From Chamaecyparis obtusa (taxonomy: Eukaryota; Streptophyta; Pinopsida; Cupressales; Cupressaceae), in contig BSBK01004078.1 of the NCBI GenBank assembly GCA_027943335.1, positions 962,001-1,026,000 of the forward strand: DNA of 64,000 nucleotides. Direction: 5' to 3'. The notes under the pieces are model-generated. The model ran no database searches. It was not told the DNA's origin and was given only the letters and a program-made list of their open reading frames with translations. Position 1 is the first letter of the stretch, and the number at the start of each line of letters is the position of its first letter. A program made the position numbers and the translations under genes. Positions 47,728-58,500 of the stretch are shown here, piece by piece.

Positions 47728-48401
47728 TGATGCAGGAGCATCTCGGGTCCTTGGCAATTCCATGTCACCAAAAATATGTTTGTGATTTCTTGTGTTGTTC
47801 AGTTCCTTCTTTGATCGAGATGGTTTGGTGTTGCTCGATTTCCTTTTTTTACTAGGGTTGGTCGTTTATCTCTCTGGCACTTGGTGAATTTCCCTAGTGC
47901 TTGGTGATGCTTGTCTAGCGCTCAGTTATCCTTTCTTACTAAGTTGTTTGTTTTAGTTTCCCGTTGAGGCCAACTCTTGCAATTAATTATGGTCATAGAT
48001 TTAATGTTGGAATCTATCATTGGGAAGCATGTGGACCTAGATCTGGTTGTTCCTTCTGTTGATGGTGGATCTAAAGGCCGACTTGTTGAGTAGTCTCTTG
48101 TATATAATGTAATCTTTAGTTGTAGTTGAAGAGGGAAGTTCACTTAGAAGATAGAAGCTAGAAGTTTGAAGATTGTTTCATATCCTCTCATGTTGGAGGA
48201 CTTCTGTACTTGATTGTAATATCTGGCCTAAACTAGGAAGGCCTTACAGCCCGGCATGTATGAATCAATTGAAGTAAATATATGAAAGATATCTACATTC
48301 TCTCTCTCACTTGTGTGTTTTTTGCTTCCGCGTGTGATCTTTGCAAGGTGGATCTGGTTAGGGTGTGCCTTTGGCCCCTCTCCTGGTCTTCCCTTGTGTC
48401 A
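47728..48401 (+). repeat. 5' LTR of gypsy element 2
   Basis: TGATGCAGGAGC to CTTGTGTCA, related to the LTRs of element 1 but clearly a different copy. Confidence 0.9.
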
Positions 48402-48403
48402 AG

Positions 48404-48415
48404 TGGTATCAAAGC
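48404..48415 (+). other. Primer binding site of gypsy element 2
   Basis: TGGTATCAAAGC, one mismatch to the initiator tRNA-Met site, two bases after the LTR. Confidence 0.8.
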
Positions 48416-48446
48416 GAGGTGAGATCTGGATCTAGGTTTGACGTAG

Positions 48447-49044
48447 GTCAAGGATGGTGGATCCAATTGAGGATAGTCCAACCTTGCAGCTTCAGAACAA
48501 CACATCAGAATAACACAACAATATATGTTTCAAAACATATTTTCCATTAACATGCCCGACTGTAAGGCCTTTTAGGTTAGGGCCAATTACAATCAAGAAG
48601 TAATTCTGCAAGATCAACAAGATCTAATACAACTCTAGCTAGTTTAGTCCTGAGACAAATCAACAACTGATGGAAACCCTAAGGTAGATCTAAACTTGTG
48701 CTCACAAGCCACCAAGCAATCTCCTTGTCTCCAAGCCTCAACCACTAGCTCTGCTATTACAAACTATTAGATAACAATCTGATCTGCAAGATCTCACAGG
48801 ATATTTTCCACAACTTTACTTATCTACTACCCCCAGATTTGCTCTTAGAACCTCCTTTCTAAATTCCTAAAACAACTCCCCAAACATCCTATAAATACTA
48901 ATCACCAGCCAGAAGTCGGCTGGATGAAATAATTAACTCCTACAAACAAATATTAAATGCAATACAAGTCAGCTCCTAAATATCCTTACAATTATTTAAT
49001 TCAACATGTCAGCCTCTAGATCCACATAGGAGAATGTGACATCA
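48447..49044 (-). repeat. 3' LTR of the nested element
   Basis: On the minus strand it starts TGATGTCACATTC (49044) and ends CTTGACC near 48447. The portion 48447 to about 48860 matches 50487-50899. The start is placed by analogy with the TGATG starts of neighbouring LTRs. Confidence 0.65.
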
Positions 49045-50235
49045 ACTACCAATAATAAATGCACCAAGTCGGCCAACCAATTCTCCAAGAACACCCGTCA
49101 GTAAGAAAAAGTACCGAGTGCCAGGAAACATAACGAGCAAGCACACCAACCGAGCTCCATAAGCATTATCGAGTACCAGAAACATTGAGTCTCCTTCGAT
49201 GACTGAGCTCTCTTTAGCGACTGAGTCCTCCAGCGACTGAAAAATAGAAATAAACACCAAGACCTCATCGATAACCGAGCACCAGTTCCACCGAGCACCA
49301 GAAGCTTCAACGAGTTCCTTCAGCGACTGAGCTTCCTTCAATAAAAGAGACCATCGGTTAAAGCTACAACTGAGTAAAAACTTATCTTTACTGAGCTTAT
49401 CCACCTCCTTCACCAAGTACCCAAAAATCACAAGGAATTGGAAAAGAAGCCAGGATGCTACTGCATCAGACTCCTGAGGTACAAAGAAAAGTGTGTCCCA
49501 CACTTTCTCACCAAAGGGAACATCTAAACAACACCAACTCCACTTCATTTTCACCAAAGGTTTCCACTCCATCATAGGAAAGAGAACCAATCTGCAACTC
49601 AACTAATCAGCATGTTCAAGAACAAGAACAAACTGAACCTTCAACTCATCACAAGACTCATTACTATCAACCAGTAACTCAAGTCCATAACCAGCAAACA
49701 ACATCTACACCTCAACACTGAACAAAAGCATGTCGGTAACACCATCATCACAAAGGTGTTCAACAGAAGGTAACTCCTTATCAACAGAAACCCGATCAAG
49801 CATAACTAGATGCTCTGTAATTTACATGTCAGGCACAACCGACTGAACATGAAAACCAACATCCTCACCAGCCTCAACAAGGTCAACAACAGTGTCGGTG
49901 AACATAGGTATCTCAACAATAGTCATAAGTTTCTCTGCAGGTTTCATGTCAGACTCCTCCAACTGAACATCAAAACCAATCTCAAATACCTCAGCATGTC
50001 TTCTCTCTCAGACCAGTCTTCTAACAGGCCAGATAAATTTCTTCTAGACTGGCATGTCCCAACTCCGGTAAGCTCTACAAAGCTCAACAACACTTTCCTT
50101 CACAAGGTTCTTAACTCAGTTCTCCACATAGTTCAGAAAATCTTCTTCCAACCAAGAAAACCTTTCAGAAATCTTTGCTTCCACCACATCACCAAGATCT
50201 GCAATTGCACCAGGCTCCAATATTCTTGGAGGCAT
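49042..50235 (-). pseudogene. Single decayed frame of the nested element, unknown product
   Basis: From ATG at 50235 (MPPRILEPGAIADLGDVVEA) the minus strand keeps one frame for 397 codons to TGA at 49042-49044, with about six in-frame stops but no frame shift that I can see. The N-terminus resembles the start of gypsy gag proteins only loosely (MPPR and an acidic helix). The last third (MMEWKPLVKMKW; PFGEKVWDTLFF) matches nothing I know. There is no zinc knuckle, protease or polymerase. The terminal TGA coincides with the first bases of the 3' LTR. It could be a gag-derived or captured sequence. Confidence 0.6.
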
Positions 50236-50469
50236 CTTTAAAGATGAGAGAAACCCTCTGCAAAAAACCCTACACTGACCACCTTGTGACAACCTCCAAG
50301 TTGTATGTAAGTCAGATCATCCTGCCACCTTGCACAAACAACCAGGCCAAGATTCCACAAGTTCAATGCCATGGATCTACAACCATGATCATATGATCTC
50401 TTCGCCAATAAGATCAACTTCACAAGATCAGCCTTGCTAGGTCAACCTTCACTCAATAAGATCAACTCA

Positions 50470-50481
50470 GCTCTGATACCA
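50470..50481 (-). other. Primer binding site of the nested element
   Basis: The minus strand reads TGGTATCAGAGC, a full 12-base match to the initiator tRNA-Met site, two bases from the LTR end. It fixes the orientation of the element. Confidence 0.88.
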
Positions 50482-50483
50482 CT

Positions 50484-50899
50484 TGAGGTCAAGGATGGTG
50501 GATCCAATTAAGGACAGTCCAACCTTGTAGCTTCAGAATAACATAGCAGAATAACACAACAATATATGTTTCAAAATATATTTTCCATTAACATGCCCAA
50601 CTGTAAGGCCTTCTAGGTTAGGGTCAATTACAATCAAGAAGTAATTCTGCAAGATCAACAAGATCCAATACAACTCCAGCTAGTTCAGTCCTAAGACAAA
50701 TCAACAACTGATGGAAACCCTAAGGTAGATCTAAACTTGTGCTCGCAAGCCACCAAGAAATCTCCTTATCTCCAAGCCTCAACCACTAGCTCTACTATTA
50801 CAAACTATCAGATAACAATCTGATATGCAAGATCTCACAAGATCTTTTCCACAACTTCACTTATCTACTACCCCTAGATCTGCTCTCAAAACCCCTAGG
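50484..50899 (-). repeat. 5' LTR remnant of the nested element
   Basis: Matches the left LTR over about 410 bp, then breaks off at CCCCTAG where gypsy gag sequence resumes. The U3 part is absent. Confidence 0.75.
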
Positions 50900-53800
50900 T
50901 ACCTGAATGGATTGAGAGTTTACATCCAAGAAGAAATTAGTTTGGTCAAATTGGAGGATATTGAAGAAGCTTATCAATTTGCGTTGAAAGCTGAGGAGAA
51001 ATTGAACAAAAGAAATGCGTAAAGACAAAGAGGCAGAGGTGGTAGATTCCCTAGAGGAAGAGGTAGATCTTATGGTGAAAATAGTAGATCTGAACCTGAA
51101 AAGACAAATATGGATAAAGGCAAGACCAAGTGGAAAGGTGAAAGTTCATCTAGAGGCAGAGGTAGTAACTATCGAGGTGGTTATAACATAGGTGGTTCTC
51201 GAGGAACTTTATACAATTATGGAGAAGAAGGACATAGATCATTTGAGTGTACATATACAAGTAAGAAGGTCAGTAGCAGTAGAAATCCTTTGGTGCAAGA
51301 AGAGTCACCGAATGAACCTGAGAAGGAAAAGAACTTGATGGTAAGGAGAGCACTTTGGAGTGAAAGTAATAAGTAAGATCTGGTAAGGAAAAGTTTGTTC
51401 AAGACCAGATGTAGAGTATTTGATAAAGTTTGGAAGGTAATCATTGAAAATGGCAGCTCGGAGAACTTGGCATCTAAGGAAATGGTTACAAAGTTGTAGT
51501 TGAGAAGGTTGGAACATTCAAAGCCCTATTAGATTTCATGGATCAAAGATGAGCATACACTCTTGGTAAGTGAACAATGTTATGTGAACTTGAAAATTGG
51601 AAACTACTATGATAAGGTGTTATGTGATATCATGCCTATGGATTGTTGTCATATTTTGTTGGGTAGACCTTTGCAATATGATAGACATGCTATATATGAT
51701 GGGAGATTGCATAAATATACTATTTGGGCTGATGGAAGAAGACAAATATTATTACCTTTGATTGAAGAACCTATTAGTAATGTTTGCACATTTGTGAAAG
51801 TTTTCCTGATGGAAGGAAGAAAGTTCGTTAAGGATTTGAAAAAGAATGATGTATGTTTTGCTGTGATTCCTAACAAACTAAGTAAGAAAATAAAGGATAG
51901 CATCCCTGAGGAGATTGATAAGTTACTCACCGAGTATAGTGAAATCATTTTTGATAATGTACTTGATGGTTTTCCACTGAAGAGATGCATTGATCATTGC
52001 ATGGATCTAATCCCTGGAGCTAGTTTACCGAATAAGGCACCACATCAATTGACACCTACCGAGAATCAGGAATTAAACCGACAGATTCAAGAATTGTTGC
52101 AGAAAGGTTTGATCTGGGAAAGTTTGAGTCCTTGTGTAGTACCTATTGTATTGGCACCTAAGAATAATGGAGAATGGTGAATGTGTACTGATTCCAGAGA
52201 AATCAACAAGATAACAATGAAATATAGGTTTCCTATACCAAGAATGGATGATATAATGGATAGTTTGACTGGAGCAAAGTATTTTACCAAACTTGATTTG
52301 AAAAGTGGGTATCATCAGATCAGAATCAGAGAAGGTGATGAGTGGAAGACTGCTTTTAAGACAAAAGAAGGTTTGCATGAGTGGTTGGTTATGCCTTTTG
52401 GTTTAACTAATGCACCGAGTACTTTTATGAGGTTGATGAATGAAGTTTTAAAGAAATTCTTGGGTAAATTTGTGATTGTATACCTAGATGATATTTAGAT
52501 ATTCAGTAAGACTAGAGAAGACCATTTGTTACATGTTAAACAAGTATTTCAAAGGTTGAAAGAAGAAAAGTTGCTGATAAACCTGAAAAAGTGTTCATTC
52601 ATGAAAGAGGAGATTGTGTATTTGGGTTTTGTGATTTTACCTGATGGTTTGAAGATGGATCCTAAAAAGGTTGAAGCTATTTTGAATTGGCCTACACCTA
52701 AGAATGATAGTTAGGTAAGATCATTTCATGGTTTGGCAAGTTTCTACTGAAAGTTCATTAGGAATTTTAGTTTAATTTGTAATGCTATGACTGAGACTAT
52801 GAGAGGTGATAAAAGAGAATTCAAGTAGACACATGGAGCTGATAAAAGTTTTGAGACTCTGAAGTAGAAGGTTGCTGAATTTCCTATTTTGGCATTTCCT
52901 GATTTCAATAAGGTATTTCAAGTGGAATGTGATGCAAGTGGAAGTGCAATAGGAGCTGTGTTGAGTCAAGAAGGTAAACCTATTGCTTTCTTTAGTGAAA
53001 AGTTGAATGTTGAAAAAAGAAAATATTTTGTGTATGATCAAGAATTATATGCTATTGTTCAAGCATTGAAGAAATGGAGACATTATTTGGTACCATGCGA
53101 ATTTGTGTTGTATACTAATCATAAAGCTTTACAGTATTTGGGTAGTCAGAATACGTTGAATCAGAGACATATGAAATGGGTTGAGTATTTGCAGAGTTAT
53201 ACATTTTTGATAAAGCATAAGAGTGGAGTCACTAATCGAGTTGTTGATGCATTGAGTAGAAGGAGATCTTTGATGACCGAGATGAAAATTAAAGTTCTTA
53301 GTTTTGATGACATGAGAGATTCTTATGGATTTGATCTTGATTTTTTTGAGCCGTGGACAAAGTGCAGAGAACCTATTCAAGATCAACTGAGTACTAAATG
53401 GGAAGAATATTTTATTCAAGGAGGTATGTTGTTTAAAGGTATTCAGTTGTGTATACCAAGGGGATTAATGAGAACTAATCTGATAAAGGAGAAACATAGT
53501 AGTGGTTTGGCTGGACATTTTGGTGTTGACAAAACATTAAATTTTCTTAAGGAGAAATACTTTTGGTCACAGTTGCATAAAGATGTTCAAAAATTTGTGA
53601 AAAGTTGTGGAATTTGTCAAGTTGCAAAAGGAGTAAGTCAGAATACTAGATTGTATACACTGATTTTTTTTCATGAGAAACCTTGGATTGATATCAGTAT
53701 GGATTTTGTTCTTGTCTTACCGAAGATAGTAAGAGGTAATGATTCTATATTTGTTGTTGTGGATAGATTTTCTAAAATGGCACATTTTATACCTTGTAGA

Positions 53801-54708
53801 AAGACATTAGACGCAGTACATATATAAGATATTTTCTTTAAGGAAACTGTCAGATTTCATGGATTACCAAGGAGTATTATCTCTGACCCAGACAATAAAT
53901 TTGTTGGATACTTTTGGAAGACCCTTTGGAGAAATTTTGGCACCGAGTTAAAATATAGTTCTACATGTCACCCACAGACCGATGGACATACATAAGTTGT
54001 GAATAGAAGCTTGGGAGATCTTTTGAGATGTTTAGTTGGAGACACACTGAGTAATTGGGATTCTGTGTTGGCACAAGCAGAGTTTGCATACAATAATTTA
54101 GTGAATAGGAGTGCTGGAAAAACACCTTTTGAGATTATAAATGGCATACAATCGAGAGGTATATCCAATTTGAGAGATATTGCTGATGAAAGAAAGAGAA
54201 GTGTTGAAGGAGTAAAGTTTGCTGAGTACATGAAGACATTGCATGAAAATGTGAAATATAAGCTGGAGAAAAGTAATCAGAAATACAAAGACAGAGCTAA
54301 TAGATCAAGAAGACATAAGACTTTTGCAGTCAGTGATAAAGTAATGGTTCATTTGAAGAAAGACAGATTTCCCATTGGAACATATGGGAAACTGAAAAAT
54401 GAAGAAGTTTGGTCCTTGCAAGATTTTGAAGATATTTGACAATGCAAATGCTTATGAGATCGAGTTACCTGATGACATGGATATATCACCTATTTTCAAT
54501 ATTGCTGATTTGTATGAGTACCATGAGTCGGATGAAGAAATGACAGTAACAAATGATTATCCTAAGAAACAGATAGAATAAGTTAAGTAGATTTTGGAGC
54601 AAAGAATTGGCAAAAGTACAAGAGGAAATAGTATATTAAATATTTGGTAAAGTGGAAGAATAGACCGATTGTAGATAGTTCATGGATTTCACAATCTAAG
54701 TTGGATTA
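50900..54708 (+). pseudogene. Ty3/gypsy gag-pol, element 2, N-terminus deleted
   Basis: Begins mid-gag (YLNGLRVYIQEEISLVKLED) and continues with an Arg/Gly-rich tail and a damaged zinc knuckle (YNYGEEGHRSFEC; the first Cys reads Tyr and the second Cys also reads Tyr). Then come protease (its DSG reads ENG, a lost catalytic Asp), reverse transcriptase ([20 protein letters not shown]), RNase H, integrase ([34 protein letters not shown]) and the chromodomain-like end (YLVKWKNRPI, SSWIS). It has many in-frame stops, most at places where element 1 is open, and vice versa. The long frame at 52889-53827 covers RNase H to integrase. Confidence 0.9.
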
Positions 54709-54766
54709 AGCTCGGATCATACTTGCTTCATGATTCAGAGAATCATTTTCAATAACCCCAGGTGTC

Positions 54767-55439
54767 TGATGTAGGAACATCTCGGGTCCTTGGCAATCCT
54801 GTATCACCAAAAACATGTTTGTGTTTTCCTGTATTGCTCGATTCCTTCTTTGACCGAGTTGGTTTGGTGTTTCTCAGTTTCCTTTTTTTACCAGGGTTGG
54901 TCGGTTATCTCTTTGGCACTCAGTGAATTTCCCTGGCCCTCGGTGATGCTTTTCTAGCACTTGGTTATCCTTGCTTACCGAGTTGTTTGTTTTAGTTTCC
55001 TATTGAGGCCGACTCTTGCAATTAATTATGGTCACAGATTTAATACTGGAATCTATCATTGGAAAGTGTGTGGACCTAGATCAAGTCATTCCTTTCATTG
55101 ATGGTGGATCTGAAGGCCGACTTGTTAGGTAATCTCTTGTATATAATGTAATCTTTGGTTGTAGTTGACGAGGGAAGTTCAGTTAGAAGATAAAAGCTAG
55201 AAGTTTGAAGATTGTTTCAGATCCTCGTATGTTGGAGGACTTCTGTACTTGATTGTAATATCCGACCTAAATTGGGAAGGCCTTATAGCCTGGTATGTAT
55301 GAATCAATTGAAGTAAATATATGAAAGATATATGCATTCTCTCTCTCACTTGTGTGTTTGTTTCTTCTGCATGTGATCTCTGCAAGGTGGATCTGTTAGG
55401 GTGTGCCTTTGGCCCCTCTCCCTGTCCTCCCTTGTGTCA
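54767..55439 (+). repeat. 3' LTR of gypsy element 2
   Basis: TGATGTAGGAAC to CTTGTGTCA, paired with 47728-48401 and followed by target duplication ATTTT. Confidence 0.9.
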
Positions 55440-55444
55440 ATTTT

Positions 55445-56163
55445 GTATATATAGGCTTTTTGAAAGATTAAGGGGGGAAGGCTAGCTCTTAAAATAAATT
55501 CTGGGATGTGGCCATTTTTGGTAGAAAAAGGAAATGAGCTTTGTGTCATTCTATTTTGAGCATCTTTGAAAATAAATATATATCAAAACTTTGTATTTTC
55601 TATATTCTTTATGTACTATGAATTAAACTATGTTATGATACTTTTCTCATAATTTTCATCTATTTAATTTGCTTACAAATGTTTTTCTTTAGAAACTTTA
55701 TGTTCTGGAGGAATCATTCATTTGGGTCATTATTAGCGGGTCTTAATTTTTTTTCATATCCTACTTTATAGAATGAAATTTGTGTCATTTTATCTTTATG
55801 TCACTCTATTTGAAATTATAATTGCATTTGTATCACAGTTATGTGTAGATGTTAGTTTTCCTTTTCTTCTTCCTGGTTAAAAGCATACCTAAAAAATAAA
55901 TTACATCATAAGAGGGAGATATACCTTTAAATTCAGAGGAAGACCATCCATTTAATGGAGATCTCTCCAATTGTGGATTGCTAATTTGTCCTCAATCTTG
56001 GGCAAAAAGGGGTCAATTTTGAGGTTATTTTAGGATGGAAGAATCTACAACTAACACATCTAAAGAGTTAATAGGTCCTTGAATGAATTTTCTAAGGGAA
56101 AACATAATCTATGATCTATTTCCTAACTAATATTTAATCATCATCTGTCTTCTGTATAGTATC
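55445..56163. other. No gene recognised
   Basis: AT-rich spacer between gypsy element 2 and the next coding relic. Confidence 0.45.
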
Positions 56164-57190
56164 CTAAACTCTCACACCGTTTTCCTCTTTCTTTTTCTCA
56201 ACATGCCCTATATTCTTCTCTAGAGGAATATTTTTTCTTTTAACTAAACTTGTCTTCCTTGGAGGAGGGATACCCATCTCAATTTGTTCTTGTATAACTT
56301 GTGCACTACTAATATCTAAAGGAGTAGTCTTCTTATTCCAGTTATCATCCTTTATAATGACACTACTTTTTGTCATATGAAAATCAAAATATGATATGTT
56401 AATGTCATGTGTGGACACATCAAACATGCCCTATGAATGAGAATCAAATAAGGATATTTTTATTCAACAACCACTTCAACTCTCTTAATTTACTTTAGAA
56501 ATTTGGCTATCCTTAGTTTCTTTATCCTTCCTTTATTTCTCTTCTTTGTTCATTCCCAGTAGGGTACTCACCCATTTTTGGTGTATAACTCGTGTGGCTA
56601 TCTTTGATGTAGTCTAATCCTTTTTTCATGAGTTATAGATGAACCAACCTTATAAAAGATTATTGTGTCAAGTTGAATTCTAATATTGCTTCTTTCCTTT
56701 TATCATTGAATTTACCTGCAACACTTGCCAAAAGTTTGTCAATTATCTCTTTGAGAATCATATTAAAGGTCATCATGTGCATTACTATGGCCTTCTCAAT
56801 TATGGCATTGTTAGCAAGAGGCACATCAAGATAAATTTTTGTAATCCCTTTTTGGACCCCAATTTGTGCAATTTATTTAAAGGTTATCTCAATTTGTAAA
56901 GGATCATGTTGAGGTACTTCTAAAGGGTCTTTGTTTGTCTTCTTCCCTTTTCCCTTTTCTTTTGATGTTCCTTATTCTCCTTATCTAGTTTTCTTATTTC
57001 TTCTCTTCAAATTATAATATTCCTCAATGACTTTACCATCACCATCACTATCACTATCACCATCATTGTCACCGTCACCACCACCACCACCACCACCATC
57101 ACCCATAATCATAGTTTTTATATTTTCCCTTTCGGCGTGCTTCTTAGGCCTTTGTTTCTTCTTCTCTATAATCTAGTCTACACCGATACT
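56164..57190 (-). pseudogene. Unidentified coding relic with Gly/Asp tract
   Basis: On the minus strand a protein-like frame runs from about 57190 through a Lys-rich start (IEKKKQRPKKHAEREN), a Gly/Asp tract (GDGGGGGGDGDNDGDSDSD), a Lys-rich stretch (SKEKGKGKKTNKD), a helix-like part (IDKLLASVAGKFNDKRKEAI), and after stops and at least one shift to a last open piece of 87 codons (56427-56164, MFDVSTHDINISYFDFHMTK). About eight stops interrupt it. I do not recognise the family; it could be a retroelement-associated or host gene fragment. Confidence 0.5.
57035..57103. repeat. CAC/CAT trinucleotide microsatellite
   Basis: A run of ACCATC, ACTATC and CACCAC units; on the minus strand it encodes the Gly/Asp tract of the coding relic. 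Confidence 0.9.
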
Positions 57191-57339
57191 TAAGTTTAAA
57201 TTCTTATTTTGCTAGAAGGTGTTTGAGGAGGTCCAAAAGGTTTAGAAGTAGTGACCTAGCATTAGTTTATGGTGATTGATTAGACAAGTACTAAACACTT
57301 TTCATTTATTGTGGGGTTTGGGGAAATGACTCAAATTTT

Positions 57340-57742
57340 TTTAGGGGGATTAACTCGTCAAACATTTTTGAGTTGAGATGTCAAGCATTTCCCTAGGTTG
57401 ACTCATCAAGATTTTCCCTAGGTTGACTCATCAAGTATTTTTAAGGTTAACTTGTTAACCGATATAAGTATTGTTATAATGGCTTAGGATTAGGGTTTTC
57501 TCAATATATGAGAATTTCATAGCTTCTTGCACTGGTATTGAGTTACTAGGAATTGTAGAATGTAATAGGAAGAAATTATTGGATAATAAGATTGGACTCT
57601 CTGTTTGGTGGATGTAGCCTAAGATTGGGTGAACCATGTTAAATCTTTGTGTCTTATTGTTCTACTTATGTGTGTTTTATTCCTTTGCATTATTGATTAT
57701 ATTTGCATGTAACTGTTAGATTTATGTCTGCTAATCCTAACA
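57340..57742 (+). repeat. 5' LTR (3' part) of a third copia-type element
   Basis: The LTR ends CTAATCCTAACA at 57742, two bases before the primer site. Its start is not fixed. Inside, a unit of about 25 bp (TTGACTCATCAAG with CCCTAGG) recurs at 57350, 57373, 57398 and 57423, the last two perfect. Confidence 0.65.
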
Positions 57743-57744
57743 AT

Positions 57745-57756
57745 TGGTATCAGAGC
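57745..57756 (+). other. Primer binding site of the third copia element
   Basis: TGGTATCAGAGC, a full initiator tRNA-Met match. Confidence 0.9.
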
Positions 57757-57809
57757 AGGCTATTTTTTAGTTATCCTCTACAAGAAGGTTTCACGATTGA
57801 GTGGGAGTA

Positions 57810-58500
57810 ATGGAAGATGAGGGTAAGTTGAAGGTTGATAAGTTTAATAGGAAGAACTTTTAGTTATGGAAAATGAAAATGGAGGACTATCTCTATCAAA
57901 AGGATTTATGGCAGCCATTGGGAGGAAAATTCAAGAAACCGACAACAATGTTTGATGACGATTGGGATATTTTAGATAGGAAGGCACTTGGTGGTATTCA
58001 TTTATGCCTGACACAATAAATGGAATTCAATATTAAATAAGAAAAGACAACTAAATAGATGATGAAAGCCCTAGAAAAGTTATTTTAAAAGACTTTTGTT
58101 CAAATATGGTATTTCTTAAGAATTGTTTATTTAATATGAAAATGGTAAAAGGTGGGTCAGTTTTTGATCATTTAAATGAGTTTAATATAGTTACCAGTCA
58201 ATTATCTTCTGTTAATGTCAATTTTGATGAAGAAATTAGGGCTCTTTTGATTCTATTTTTGGTTTAAATACCCTAATTTTTGATGATGTTGTTGGTGTTA
58301 TTCTTAATGAGGAAATTCATAGGAAAATCTCAGGTGGATCCACATCAGGTAGTGTTTTAAATGAAAAAAGTAGAGGCAGATCAAGGGACAGAAGAAATCA
58401 TTCTGGAAGTCATGGGAAATCATGAGGAAAATCAAAGGGTAAGAGGTATCAATCTAGAGCACCAAATGATTGCTGGTAGTGTGGAAAACTAGGTCATAAG
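57810..58500 (+). pseudogene. Copia gag, decayed and interrupted
   Basis: ATG at 57810 opens MEDEGKLKVDKFNRKNF, then stops and frame shifts break the frame. Typical copia gag phrases are visible (VFDHLNEFNIVTSQLSSVNV). It ends inside the zinc knuckle (CW-stop-CGKLGHK, about 58471-58500), where the Tat-type element begins. The rest of this copia element is not in the window and presumably lies beyond 64000. Confidence 0.8.

Larger units (their letters stand above)
48447..50899 (-). mobile_element. Nested non-autonomous LTR element, minus strand
   Basis: Reading leftward: an LTR remnant (50899-50484), a perfect initiator-Met primer site (50481-50470), an internal region of about 1.4 kb with one decayed frame, and a fuller LTR (about 49044-48447). 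The LTR shares the phrase AAGGCCTTACAG with the surrounding gypsy LTRs, so it is probably a derivative of that family. No enzyme domain is present. The outer part of the right LTR is missing together with the host element's gag start, consistent with one deletion joining 50899 to gag. Confidence 0.75.
47728..55439 (+). mobile_element. Ty3/gypsy element 2, with nested insertion and deletion
   Basis: LTRs of 674 and 673 bp and a perfect target duplication ATTTT (47723-47727 and 55440-55444). Internally the 5' untranslated region is cut by a minus-strand LTR element (48447-50899). After it the gag frame resumes in the middle (ATGAATGGATTGAGAGTTT-like phrase at about 50903), so the N-terminal half of gag has been deleted. 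Confidence 0.92.
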
